Shown here one piece after another: positions 7,651 through 16,720 of a DNA stretch of 64,000 bases (its first letter is position 1; each line of letters starts with the position of its first letter). The position numbers were made by a program, and so were the translations under genes. The notes beneath the pieces are model-generated. The model did not search any database and had not been told where the DNA came from. It saw nothing but the letters and a program-made list of their open reading frames with translations. The DNA comes from Planctomycetota bacterium (GTDB taxonomy: Bacteria; Planctomycetota; Phycisphaerae; Phycisphaerales; SM1A02). The stretch covers positions 1 through 64,000 of the forward strand of contig JACZRS010000001.1 in the NCBI GenBank assembly GCA_022574595.1, in the 5' to 3' direction.

Positions 7651-10600
7651 ATGACAAGTTTCTGTATCTGTAATAACAGCCGAATGGGCGCTGCGATTGT
7701 CGCATTGCTCGTCACGGCTGGATTCACCAACGCGCTGGCGAGTGCCACAGAGAACAAGCCTGAGTTTGATGTTCAGGTCAACCAGGCCTTTGGCCTTCGC
7801 AACAGCACAGTAGTCACGCTCGACTTGCCCGACATAAACGACCGGGCACTAGTGGTTGAGCTTCAAATCAATGAACAGGGCTACACGCTTGCCCTGCAGC
7901 CTCACTCAGTTCGCGCCAAGAACTTTGTGTGTTATGAAGTTCTCGCTGATGGCACGTTGGTGGAGGTCGATCCAGGCCCGGAGCGCACCGTGCGAGGCAC
8001 GCTGCTCGAAGATGATGGCAGCATCATCGCGGGGTCATTGCTGGACGACGGACTGATAGCCAAGATACAGTTCTCCAACGGCGACCAGTATTGGATAGAG
8101 CCACTGGCGGGGCGCGTGGCCGGTGCCGCCCCGGGTAGTCATGTCCTCTACAACAGCGATGATATACTCGAGCATGGCGGCGTCTGCGGCAACCCTGATG
8201 GTCCAGGCAACTTAGCCAATGAAGCTCATGTCGATGATGATCCTTTAGCCGGTGGCAATCCCGATTGCATCACACAACTCGCTGTCGAGGCGGACTTTCC
8301 CTACTTCCAGAGGTACGGCACCATTCCGCTCGTCGCCACTCAGATCGAGTCCGTGATCAACGTGATGAACACTCAGTACGAGAATGATGTTGACATCACT
8401 CACGTGATTTCAGCCATGCTTATTCGCACCACGGCTGCGGCAGACCCATACACAACTAACGATAGCTTCGACCTTATCTGTCAAGTAGGGAACTATTGGG
8501 ACACCAATCTGGGCTTCATCACCCGCGACACAGTTCAATTGTTTACGGGTAGAGACATTGCCGGCTCGACGATTGGGCGGGCCGCCACGTTCGGAGGTAT
8601 CTGCGAGGCCAATTCTTGCGGGTTCTTCCCCTGCGATGGCTGCGGTGTTCCCGGTGAAGCGGCGGGGCACTACTCCTTCGTGCAATCCGATTTCAACGGC
8701 AATTTTGGGTGCGCTACCGATCTCAGCGCCCACGAATTAGGGCACCTCTGGAACGCCCAGCACTGCAGTTGCTCAGGCTGCACGATGCACTCCTTTATCC
8801 AGTGCGCCAACTCATTCTGCGGCCCTGGCATCGCGGCCACCATAATCACATTTCGCAACTTGGTAACTTGTCTGGACTGCACCGGCGATGCTTCGCTCTG
8901 CGGCGACCCTGATGCTGGAAGCTGCTTCGTTTCAAATGCGTCGCCTTTTTGTGCCAGTGTTGGATGTTGCAACACGGTCTGCGCCGTTGATCCATTCTGC
9001 TGCAACACCAGATGGGATCAGCAATGCGCCAATGAGGCTCTGGACCTGTGCGGTAATTGTGGAGAGCCGGATTCAGGCGGCTGCTTGCAAATCAACGACA
9101 ATCCTGGCTGCAGTGACAGTGAATGCTGCGCCATCGTTTGCATGTTTGACCCCTTCTGCTGCATTAGTAACTGGGACCTTCAGTGCACCAATGAAGCAGC
9201 CGAATTCTGCAGCCTCGTCTCGGTGGCTAACGATGTGTGTGAAGATGCCATTGCCATCATAGTACCGAACTCCGTATCCGGAAATACGGACTTCGCTACC
9301 GTCGATAACGGATTCCCGATTTGTGATGGTGTTACCATCACAGCACCGGGCGTGTGGTATTCGGTCTTTGGAACCGGCACCACCATGACCGCTCATACAT
9401 GCTCCGATTTAACCGGATATAACACTAAGATAAGCGTTTACTGCAACGGTTGTATTGAACCTATATGCGTCAGCGGAAACGATGACGATTGTGACTTGTT
9501 CGCTGGACCCAGCACGGTCAGTTGGTGTTCGGAGGATGCTAGAGAATACCTGATTCTGGTCCATGGTTCTGGCAATGCCACAGGTGGGTTTACTCTGAGC
9601 GTCTTTGCTGACGCCGTAGCTTGCGATAATCCCGACGGTTGTTTCGATTCGCCTTGTGATCCGGAATCTGGCGATTGCTGCGTAGCTAACGGCACACCAG
9701 GTTGTGATGATGCCCTATGCTGTTTGATCGTTTGCGCAAACGATCCATTCTGCTGTGATACCGAATGGGATAGCTCCTGTGCTATTGCAGCTAATGAATC
9801 GTGCATAGACTGCGACCTTAACGACACTTGTGATGCAGGCGCTGGCGATTGCTGTGTTGCTGGCGGTAATGGCACTCCTGGCTGTGATGATGTCACTTGC
9901 TGCGATGCCGTTTGCGCAATCGACCCATTCTGCTGCGTTGACACATGGGATAGCAAATGTGCAGGTGAAGCTGCTGACCTCTGCGCTATCTGCGCACCAC
10001 CGAGTGACCTTATATGGTTCACCAACCAGGCTGAGTTCGAGGCCTTCAACCAAGGTGAAGGGAAGGTTATCAAAGGGATCGAAGACTTCGAGGAATCGAT
10101 CCAGGATATTGGCCTATTCGATGCCTTTGACGATTCGTTGGAATCGGGTGTGGCCAACTCGCCCGATGGCTTCCCCTACCCGGTTGGCATGACGGGTTTG
10201 CCTAACCTGACTGTTCAATCCAACTTAGATCACACTCTGTTCACGCCCAACCCGAGAGGCATCGATGGCTTGGTGGCGGTGGCTAGCGGGAACTCCGGGG
10301 CGGTTAGTGACGTAGTTGTCAGCGACTTCGCCGTAGACAGCTTCGACCTGATCTTCACCGGCGAGAAGACCGGTGTTGGTTTCAGCCTCATCAGCTTCGG
10401 GGGAGCACAGGCGGTCGAAGTTAACGTCTTCAGTACGACTAACGTACACCTGGGAGAGATGGCGAGCATAGCCGACCGCACCGGCAACAGCTTCATTGGT
10501 GTGTGGTCAGCTATTCCAATCGGCCGCATCAATATCTTCGACGTCGAAGACGGATTCGAGGGTGCCGACAGAATCCAAGCATGGGGAGAAGCCGACCCCT

Positions 10601-11058
10601 GCCCATGGGACTTGGATGGCTCGGGTGCTGTTGGCACCGCCGATTTGCTTGCCCTCTTCGCACAATGGGGTCAAGTAGGCACCTCTGCCGATTTCGATGG
10701 CGGCGGTGTATCAACCTCCGACCTGCTGATCTTATTCGCCAATTGGGGGCCATGCCCGTTGAGCGCTGAGTGTGCCAATCCAGGCAGCTGTGAAGGCGGA
10801 TTCCCTGACTGTGGCGATGCGGGCTGTATATGTGTTACACTCTTTGATGGCAGTGGATTTTGCGTCGATACTAACCTTGCATGTCAAGGCCTCGAACTCT
10901 GTCCGGATGGTGACTGCCCTCCAGGTCAAGTCTGTGCGATACTAACTTGCTGTGGAGACAATGTTTGTATCCCAGAAGAGTTTCTTTGCGGTAACGGAGG
11001 TCTTGCTCCGCCGCCACCAGGTACTAAAACCATCTCTGGCATAGCAGGGCAGAACTAA
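7651..11058 (+). CDS. Secreted metzincin-type zinc metalloprotease with Cys-rich repeats and dockerin-like pair
   Basis: GGAG lies upstream and a signal peptide covers residues ~1-32. The zinc motif HELGHLWNAQH (residues ~361-371) is HExxHxxxxxH, the metzincin pattern as in reprolysin-like M12 peptidases, but with Asn where Gly is usual. A CTMHSF segment ~14 residues later may be the Met-turn. After it come four Cys-rich units of the form CCxxVCxxDPFCCxxxWDxxCAxEA (~435-535 and ~690-790). They surround a pre-peptidase-like beta domain (~545-665). Then follow a beta-rich domain and two dockerin-like loops (~981-1030). Unusually, a further ~85-residue Cys-rich tail follows the dockerin-like pair. 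1135 residues. Probable role: extracellular protein degradation. Confidence 0.88.
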   Translation: MTSFCICNNSRMGAAIVALLVTAGFTNALASATENKPEFDVQVNQAFGLRNSTVVTLDLPDINDRALVVELQINEQGYTLALQPHSVRAKNFVCYEVLADGTLVEVDPGPERTVRGTLLEDDGSIIAGSLLDDGLIAKIQFSNGDQYWIEPLAGRVAGAAPGSHVLYNSDDILEHGGVCGNPDGPGNLANEAHVDDDPLAGGNPDCITQLAVEADFPYFQRYGTIPLVATQIESVINVMNTQYENDVDITHVISAMLIRTTAAADPYTTNDSFDLICQVGNYWDTNLGFITRDTVQLFTGRDIAGSTIGRAATFGGICEANSCGFFPCDGCGVPGEAAGHYSFVQSDFNGNFGCATDLSAHELGHLWNAQHCSCSGCTMHSFIQCANSFCGPGIAATIITFRNLVTCLDCTGDASLCGDPDAGSCFVSNASPFCASVGCCNTVCAVDPFCCNTRWDQQCANEALDLCGNCGEPDSGGCLQINDNPGCSDSECCAIVCMFDPFCCISNWDLQCTNEAAEFCSLVSVANDVCEDAIAIIVPNSVSGNTDFATVDNGFPICDGVTITAPGVWYSVFGTGTTMTAHTCSDLTGYNTKISVYCNGCIEPICVSGNDDDCDLFAGPSTVSWCSEDAREYLILVHGSGNATGGFTLSVFADAVACDNPDGCFDSPCDPESGDCCVANGTPGCDDALCCLIVCANDPFCCDTEWDSSCAIAANESCIDCDLNDTCDAGAGDCCVAGGNGTPGCDDVTCCDAVCAIDPFCCVDTWDSKCAGEAADLCAICAPPSDLIWFTNQAEFEAFNQGEGKVIKGIEDFEESIQDIGLFDAFDDSLESGVANSPDGFPYPVGMTGLPNLTVQSNLDHTLFTPNPRGIDGLVAVASGNSGAVSDVVVSDFAVDSFDLIFTGEKTGVGFSLISFGGAQAVEVNVFSTTNVHLGEMASIADRTGNSFIGVWSAIPIGRINIFDVEDGFEGADRIQAWGEADPCPWDLDGSGAVGTADLLALFAQWGQVGTSADFDGGGVSTSDLLILFANWGPCPLSAECANPGSCEGGFPDCGDAGCICVTLFDGSGFCVDTNLACQGLELCPDGDCPPGQVCAILTCCGDNVCIPEEFLCGNGGLAPPPPGTKTISGIAGQN

Positions 11059-11089
11059 GGCTCGCTACTGCTAAGTGACTATTCACATA

Positions 11090-11120
11090 CCCCCGGCCTA
11101 ATACAGGCCGGGGGTTTTTT
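11090..11120 (+). terminator. Strong Rho-independent terminator after the metalloprotease
   Basis: A perfect 10-bp stem, CCCCCGGCCT / AGGCCGGGGG, with a 5-base loop, followed by six Ts. It lies 31 bases past the stop codon. Confidence 0.92.
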
Positions 11121-11211
11121 CTTACTTAGATTTTTTTAGCCCCAACTATTATTGAATTCGCTATTGAGGCAGAAGAGAAGCCTTTGTTTGGCATTTCGCC
11201 ATGAATTGAAA

Positions 11212-12168
11212 TTAATAATCTGCGTAAGGATCAACTTCATCAGAAGCTTGCTGATCATTACCTAAAGACCAGTAGATGGTGCCTATAGATGTGCCGAGGA
11301 TAATGACGAGGAGAATCATTCTTGCCAGCAATAGTCGAACTCCGGATTTTGTTCTTATTGGGATCAGTGAAACCATTGGGGCCAATGCCAGGAGCAGAAG
11401 TGATGGCAGGTAAACGGCTCCGGTTTGTATGATCGAGCCTGTCAGCATGGTGAGTAGGAAACCGATCAGAACTGTCACACCGCCGCGGGCAATGCAAAAG
11501 GATCGAAAGATCAGGGACGTGATGAACGTCGATATCAGCACTGCAATAATGCCGACGGGGATCATGGCCCCTATCGAAAAGCTGTTTTTGAGCAGGACGG
11601 GCATCGACACACCAGCAATAACGATCCAAGGGATTAAATCGACCCAGGCCCTGTTGTTTTGCGACCTATTGTCTTCACTAGAACGATCCAACACGGTCGC
11701 AATCACTGCGCTGGCCAAACCAGCAAAAAGGGTTGACCCGATGAAGGTTGGCAGATTGCCAAAGACGGTCTCGGTGTAACCCTCAGCTAGCATCCAGAAC
11801 GCGCCAGCGTAAGCCAAGAATCTCAGAGCAAAGGCGGCGAGCATGGGCAAGGCGATGAAGCCTTCAAGAATGCCAACGATTGCGATCAATACGATGGCGT
11901 GGACGAAACGATAATTATTGCCATCAGGCCAAAGGTGGATTCTGTAATTAAATGAATAATCTGCATAGGCAAAACCTATAGCCAACATGAGTGGGAGCAT
12001 CCAACGTGGACCAACAGATGCTGTGCGTTTATCGCCGCTGTCCTCAATGTCTTTGCGCGACAGCTTTCGACTGTGGATGTACCAAGCAGCGATAAGCCCA
12101 AGCAAGGAGATTATCCCCGGGATAAAACCGCCGAAGATCATGAGGCGTTGTTCAAGCTGCAGGTTCAT
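11212..12168 (-). CDS. Polytopic inner-membrane protein, unknown function
   Basis: 318 residues with about eight to nine hydrophobic segments, for example FGGFIPGIISLLGLIAAWYI near the N-terminus, GFIALPMLAAFALRFLAYAG in the middle and MILLVIILGTSIGTIYWSL near the end. The tail is acidic (DEVDPYADY). AAGGAGCACAC precedes the ATG. I recognise no transporter signature. It is monocistronic: the next upstream minus-strand gene (YceI) ends at a terminator. Function unknown. Confidence 0.75.
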   Translation of the reverse strand: MNLQLEQRLMIFGGFIPGIISLLGLIAAWYIHSRKLSRKDIEDSGDKRTASVGPRWMLPLMLAIGFAYADYSFNYRIHLWPDGNNYRFVHAIVLIAIVGILEGFIALPMLAAFALRFLAYAGAFWMLAEGYTETVFGNLPTFIGSTLFAGLASAVIATVLDRSSEDNRSQNNRAWVDLIPWIVIAGVSMPVLLKNSFSIGAMIPVGIIAVLISTFITSLIFRSFCIARGGVTVLIGFLLTMLTGSIIQTGAVYLPSLLLLALAPMVSLIPIRTKSGVRLLLARMILLVIILGTSIGTIYWSLGNDQQASDEVDPYADY

Positions 12169-12223
12169 GTGTGCTCCTTGGCAAGGGCTATAGATTCTGT
12201 GCGACTAACTAGAGTATAGAAAT

Positions 12224-12263
12224 TAAAAAAACCCGGCTCTGAAATGTGTCAGCAGCGGGTTTC
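12224..12263 (-). terminator. Rho-independent terminator after the YceI gene
   Basis: On the minus strand the stem AAACCCG / CGGGTTT plus an inner AGC/GCT pair (2-base bulge) is followed by a run of Ts. It lies ~40 bases past the YceI stop codon. Confidence 0.75.
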
Positions 12264-12304
12264 TTTTAAGTTTATGAACTTACTGGATGTAATTAGTGTT
12301 AAGG

Positions 12305-12958
12305 TTATTGCCCACGCGCTTCAATCGCGACTAACAAAACGATCGTATCACCCAGCGGGCCGGATTCCGGATTATCTGGATCGAGGAACTTGGTCATGCC
12401 AAAGTCGGATCGTTTGAATGTTAACCGGGTTTCGAAACCAACGACATCGGATCTGCGAAACTTTCCGGTACGGACATCGAGCATTTTCCCATCAATTGTC
12501 CTGGTTTTGCCGTGGACGGAAAACTCGCCAATAAGGGCGTACACGCCGTCGCCAAGTGGTTTGATGCTTGTAGAAGTAAATGTGGCTTCGGGGTATTGGC
12601 GAGAGTTGAAGAAATCAGCACTTTTGATATGCCCATCGCGACCGCTGTCGTGGGTATCGACCGAATCGATCGAAACGGTGAAGCTCATGGAGGAGTTTTC
12701 GATTTTGTCTTTATCGAAATTGATTGAGCCTTTGATTTCGTTGAATCGGCCATAGAAGTTGGAGACTCCGTGGCGGATCTTAAAGAGCACACTACTGTGG
12801 ACCTGATCTACTACATATTCACGGGTGGTTGCTGCGGCTGTTGTTTTAGTGGTTGCCTTGGCATCGTCTTGCAAGTTGGTCCAATTCCAACCAGCCAGGG
12901 CGCTGGCACTTGCGATCAAGACGATGGTGGTTATTGATACGTTAATTGGATGCTTCAA
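12305..12958 (-). CDS. YceI-family periplasmic lipid-binding-like protein
   Basis: The family fold is a lipocalin-like barrel that binds isoprenoid-type lipids. Matching features are YVVDQVHSSVLFKIRHGVSN, FNEIKGSINFDKD, SADFFNSRQYPEATFTS, GEFSVHGKTRTI and a C-terminal SDFGMTKF. I place the start at a TTG at 12958: AGGAG lies 7 bases upstream and the product then opens with a good signal peptide (KHPINVSITTIVLIASASAL). The longer reading from an ATG at 13021 would add a basic stretch before the signal. Product ~217 residues, normal for the family. It is a single-gene unit with its own terminator. Confidence 0.9.
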   Translation of the reverse strand: MKHPINVSITTIVLIASASALAGWNWTNLQDDAKATTKTTAAATTREYVVDQVHSSVLFKIRHGVSNFYGRFNEIKGSINFDKDKIENSSMSFTVSIDSVDTHDSGRDGHIKSADFFNSRQYPEATFTSTSIKPLGDGVYALIGEFSVHGKTRTIDGKMLDVRTGKFRRSDVVGFETRLTFKRSDFGMTKFLDPDNPESGPLGDTIVLLVAIEARGQ

Positions 12959-13155
12959 GTTTAATCTCCTAAAAACTCTGTTCCTGTTAAATCGTGATGC
13001 GTTATTGTTTCGTGTCAGCAATAGACAATACCAATATAATTAACAAAAATCTATACTTTTTACCAATACATGACCACGAGAATATATTCCAAGGTTATCT
13101 ATTTATTTATGGCAAGTTTAGCCTCCGGCTCAAAGGGGAGCGTTTTAACAAGGCC

Positions 13156-16100
13156 TCAACCCCAGTCTCCTAGGAGGATTAGCAGATCACTGATGTTAAC
13201 AGCGCAGTCGCCATCGAGATCAGCACTGCAGTCGATGCAGGTTCTGCAAGATCCCCAGGCGCTAAAGAGCATTATCATGTCCGTTGCAGTTACTGAGCCA
13301 TCGCCATCTAAATCACCCGCCGGGACAAGCTCTATGCAATCAATAGCCGTGAAAGGTGTAGTATCAGTTAACATTCCACTAATAACCAATTCAACCTGCG
13401 AACCGCCTGGCAGATCGCTTAATTGCAATGATTCGACCATTTGAGGCGTCGAAAAGTGCATTACAAGATCGGTTATTCCGTCGCCATCTAGTTCATGGCA
13501 GTCACACAATTCACCATTAAAAGGCGTTCCGACATCATCAAATGTAGAATGTGGTCCGGGTGGCCCTTCATTAGGCGCAACACTACCGCCAACACCATCA
13601 GCTCTGGCAATTGTTAATGATGCAATATTAATAAGTGAAGTGTCGAAGTTCTTTGTGCCCAGGATAGCAGCCGGCATCATACCGTGACTTTTTGTGTTAA
13701 ACGGATTTGGGCATGAGCCAGGTTTGATATCAAAATCAGGTTCACACTCATCCGGTACTCCATTGTTGTTGATGTCTGTCGAAGAAGCCTCAATTGGGTA
13801 CTCGACAGTAACGTTAATGTAAGTCTGGTCATTACACGAAGTGGGATCAACAAAGGGGGTGGGGGCAAAGTTAATTATCACTATACCAGTCTCTCCTGCG
13901 AGATTAAATATCTCTGCTGGAACAACTAGCTCGTCAGTGTCGGGATTAAATGGACAATTATTGGCACCGGAAGCGAAGATTGTTCCGACATATTCCCCGT
14001 TGATATCCACATCAACAAATGAGCCGCCGCTACCCAATACTGCAACCGCGTTAAAAAACAAATGCACATCGTCGATTGCATCGGGAGGCCACAAGAGAGT
14101 AGCCCATTGTTGCCATTGGTAGCCTAGTGGTGATAGATTGGCTGAGGCGAAGGTGAATGTAGATTGCACATCGCATTGATCCGGAATCCCATTGGCGTTG
14201 CAGTCCGCGCTTGATGAGTTTGCTATGTCACATTCATCAGGAATCATATTGAAATTACAGTCTTTGCTGAATCCACTAAGGAGGTCACAGCCGTCACTCA
14301 CTCCGTTTACGTTGCAATCAACCCCGATGAAAGGGACCTCATCGACACCGATGTCAACTCTGCAGGCAACAAGTCGCTCATTCCCATCTATGTCCATTGC
14401 ATCAACGTCAGGTTCAAAAAGAGGATCGCCCAGATCAATACACGGGGATCCGGGGCTTAGATGAAAGTCGTCATCAAGCGTACCGGGGATGCCGTCCGAA
14501 CCGTTTACATCTACAAAGAGTGGGTCATCTGCTATGTTGCCCTCGCCTCCAAGCTCGCCTGTAAATCCTTCGATACAGTTGTAGTCAGCATCCACTGAAG
14601 GTACATGTAGCTGCCCTTGCTGGAGGTTCCCACTGTTATCAATATTGCCCCAAAGAATGCAATTACGCAAATCCACGACCTGAAGTGCCCGAATGCCTCC
14701 ACCATCATTGCCAATGTTTGCGTAGAAAACGCAGTTCGTGGCGCTAAACCCTATGCCACCGGCATTGTTGTAGATTCCTCCACCGCGACTTTGCGACTGG
14801 TTGCCATTTAAGATGCAATCCAACATTTGAAGCTGGCCAGAATTGAAGATTGCACCGCCTCCTTGCTGCCCATTTGCCTCAACAACATTTTTTGTCAACT
14901 GGCAATGAACCAACTCGAGATCGGCAGAATTTGATATAGCGCCGCCTCGATTCAAAGAAACGTTCTGATCAAAAATTACAGAATTTGCAACGATTGATCC
15001 TTCATAACATGCTAGTGCCCCTCCACCTTCTGAACTATTGTTATTAAAGAGACTGGATTCTATGAAGAGCGACGGGTTGCTGCTACGGATTATGATTGCA
15101 CCTCCGTCCTGAGTAGCTGTATTTTCTGAGAAAACGCTATTGCTTACAATTGCATTTCCGCGAAATATATGCAATGCGCCGCCGAGACCTGCGTTAGCGG
15201 CTGAGTTCCGGCTGAATGTACAATCCGTAATGGTCAGGGTTATGGACGCTCCGTCAGCATCGATTGCCCCACCTCTGGCTTGTCCGGGAGCTTGGGGTAT
15301 TTGGTTATCCGTAAAAGTGCAATTCGCCAGGCCTGTCGATCCTGATGTTATCCACATGGCTCCTCCGCCAATAAGAGCAGAGTTCTCATCAAAGGAGCAC
15401 CCCTGGAATTGTGGGCTGGATGCACTTTCGACCGTTGCTGCACCACCAAATGCTGCAGCTTTATTGCCGATGAACATACAATCCGAGAAGGTAGGGTTAC
15501 TCTGTTGACGCACTATCGTCGATCCGCCAGTTTTGGCAAAGTTGGCAGTGAAGGTAATGCGCTGGATCGTCGCGTTGGCACTATTTAGAAAGATGCCACC
15601 GCCCTGCCCCAACGGCTCGTCGAGGTCACCGCCGTCAGCGTTACCTGCTGTAACCGTGAAACCGTCCAGCATAGTTGTGTCGTCGGTGTTGCTTCCAACG
15701 ATAATGTGGTAACTGTTCTCATCATTATTCTGGAAGTCCGGTCCATCGTTACCTAGCAAATCCCCGGAGAGGATTGTTTCATATAGCTCGATATCCCGGG
15801 CATCGGGGTCATCGGCGCCTATGCCTGCGTAACCGCCCATCAATGAGACACCATTGACAAGATTAAATGATGCTTCACGATCACCGGTGCCTCGCGGGTT
15901 TGCTTCATCTCGATCGGGTTTGTAGGTTCCTTGTGCTACATGAATTTCGCTTATGCCGCCGCCTCCATAGGCAAGAGCACTACCTAAAGCTTGTGATAAG
16001 CCATCTTGCAAAAATCGATACGCGGTATCCCAGCTGAGACCATCTCCGCCGGGTGGTGCATCATCATCAACAAAGATCACCGAACCTGCGTGTGCGGTTG

Positions 16101-16161
16101 ATGCAAGGATGAACACTAAAACCAACATTGTGGTCATTCGATTTGAAATGGTTGCCAACAT
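13156..16161 (-). CDS. 1001-residue secreted beta-helix protein with dockerin-like C-terminus
   Basis: AAGGAGGC precedes the ATG by ~8 bases. Residues 1-25 are a signal peptide. The N-terminal module (IFVDDDAPPGGDGLSWDTAY, RFLQDGL, IHVAQGTYKPDRDEANPRGT) is the usual lead-in of planctomycete beta-helix proteins. Residues ~150-560 are Pmp-like rungs (GGGIFLNSANATIQRITFT, DCMFIGNKAAAFGGAA). Then come SPGSPCIDLGD and three Ca-binding-like repeats, DCNVNGVSDGCD, DCNFNMIPDECD and DCNANGIPDQCD. A beta domain, a DIKPGSCPNPFNTKS domain and two dockerin-like loops (DLDGDGSVTATDMIMLFSAW, DLDGDCAVNISDLLILLGDW) complete it. Role: probably a surface or secreted binding protein. The 5' leader appears structured. 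Confidence 0.9.
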   Translation of the reverse strand: MLATISNRMTTMLVLVFILASTAHAGSVIFVDDDAPPGGDGLSWDTAYRFLQDGLSQALGSALAYGGGGISEIHVAQGTYKPDRDEANPRGTGDREASFNLVNGVSLMGGYAGIGADDPDARDIELYETILSGDLLGNDGPDFQNNDENSYHIIVGSNTDDTTMLDGFTVTAGNADGGDLDEPLGQGGGIFLNSANATIQRITFTANFAKTGGSTIVRQQSNPTFSDCMFIGNKAAAFGGAATVESASSPQFQGCSFDENSALIGGGAMWITSGSTGLANCTFTDNQIPQAPGQARGGAIDADGASITLTITDCTFSRNSAANAGLGGALHIFRGNAIVSNSVFSENTATQDGGAIIIRSSNPSLFIESSLFNNNSSEGGGALACYEGSIVANSVIFDQNVSLNRGGAISNSADLELVHCQLTKNVVEANGQQGGGAIFNSGQLQMLDCILNGNQSQSRGGGIYNNAGGIGFSATNCVFYANIGNDGGGIRALQVVDLRNCILWGNIDNSGNLQQGQLHVPSVDADYNCIEGFTGELGGEGNIADDPLFVDVNGSDGIPGTLDDDFHLSPGSPCIDLGDPLFEPDVDAMDIDGNERLVACRVDIGVDEVPFIGVDCNVNGVSDGCDLLSGFSKDCNFNMIPDECDIANSSSADCNANGIPDQCDVQSTFTFASANLSPLGYQWQQWATLLWPPDAIDDVHLFFNAVAVLGSGGSFVDVDINGEYVGTIFASGANNCPFNPDTDELVVPAEIFNLAGETGIVIINFAPTPFVDPTSCNDQTYINVTVEYPIEASSTDINNNGVPDECEPDFDIKPGSCPNPFNTKSHGMMPAAILGTKNFDTSLINIASLTIARADGVGGSVAPNEGPPGPHSTFDDVGTPFNGELCDCHELDGDGITDLVMHFSTPQMVESLQLSDLPGGSQVELVISGMLTDTTPFTAIDCIELVPAGDLDGDGSVTATDMIMLFSAWGSCRTCIDCSADLDGDCAVNISDLLILLGDWG

Positions 16162-16262
16162 GTCACAGCCTCCTTCGTTCTCACTTGGGCGAAGTGAAGC
16201 CGCACAGCGGTTTCCTCGGGCAAGCCATGGCCTTTCGGTTCCCCCTTATGCGACCGAGTAAT
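16162..16262 (-). promoter_or_regulatory. Candidate structured 5' leader RNA of the 1001-residue beta-helix gene
   Basis: Read on the minus strand, the ~100 bases before the ATG can form an outer CTCGG/CCGAG pair enclosing a CC-GAAA-GG tetraloop hairpin. Next are a CCGC-TGT-GCGG hairpin and a CACTT-CGCC-AAGTG-type hairpin, then the AAGGAGGC ribosome binding site. Purine-rich single-stranded blocks (AAGGGGGAACC, GAGGAAACC) lie between the stems. The layout is riboswitch-like, but the sequence does not match the class cores I know (c-di-GMP-I, c-di-AMP, cobalamin, SAM, glycine). Identity is open. Confidence 0.4.
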
Positions 16263-16720
16263 TAGACTGCCAGTGTACCAAATGGGGGCATGAGTCAATA
16301 GGGAAGACTCTTTTTCCTGGCACTCTTTTACGACAAATGCCTAGTAACCTGCTGGCAACTTCCACAACGCAGCGGGTCAAGCCCGCCGGCCAAACCTAAA
16401 TCCCTGACACCTGACACCTGACTCCTGGCGCCTGCCCCCTTCCCCAGAGTCAATCTATGCCTATATTGCGGCCGGCATAGGCCCTATAAGCTGCCTATAC
16501 ACCCAAAACAGACTTAGGTAGCGCAATAACATGACGATGCTCTGATATATGCAGGTTTAGGCTTGTTGGAACCGTCCAAGGTCGTTAGCGTAGGTTTTTA
16601 AGTACACGCTGGCTTATTCATGCGACATCATTTGGTGGGGTTCGCAGCCGGCTGCATTAATTGGTTACTAGCCTCGAAAGAAGGCTTTACCAGCGCTAAA
16701 GCGCTTGGAGGATTGTCTCA
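16263..16720. other. Divergent intergenic region with a composite repeat
   Basis: 458 bp between the structured leader of the minus-strand beta-helix gene and the plus-strand HTH-like gene. It holds a composite hairpin-heptamer repeat (16368-16445). The right part has no clear ORF or RNA gene and ends with CTTGGAGGATTGTCTCA, the ribosome binding site for the gene at 16721. I could not settle on promoters for either gene. Confidence 0.5.
16368..16445 (+). repeat. Composite intergenic repeat A1 (hairpin, GGCCAAAC tail, heptamer array)
   Basis: 16368-16395 reads CGCA then GCGGGTCAAGCCCGC (a GCGGG/CCCGC hairpin with a 5-base loop) then CGGCCAAAC. From ~16402 about five degenerate heptamers follow (CCTGACA, CCTGACA, CCTGACT, CCTGGCG, CCTGCCC). 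The same architecture recurs near 32.15, 37.3 and 41.7 kb, and the hairpin alone at 38.85 kb. Confidence 0.75.

Noticed and set aside
9438-10157. 239-codon open frame on the minus strand inside the metalloprotease gene
   Set aside because: It is antisense to a strongly coding region with clear domain motifs; its translation is low-complexity Ser/Gln/Pro, as expected from reversing Cys-rich repeat codons.
16162-16262. Assignment of the beta-helix leader to the c-di-GMP-I riboswitch class
   Set aside because: The GGCAAACC, GACGCAAAGCC and following core blocks are not present; only a GAAA tetraloop is shared.
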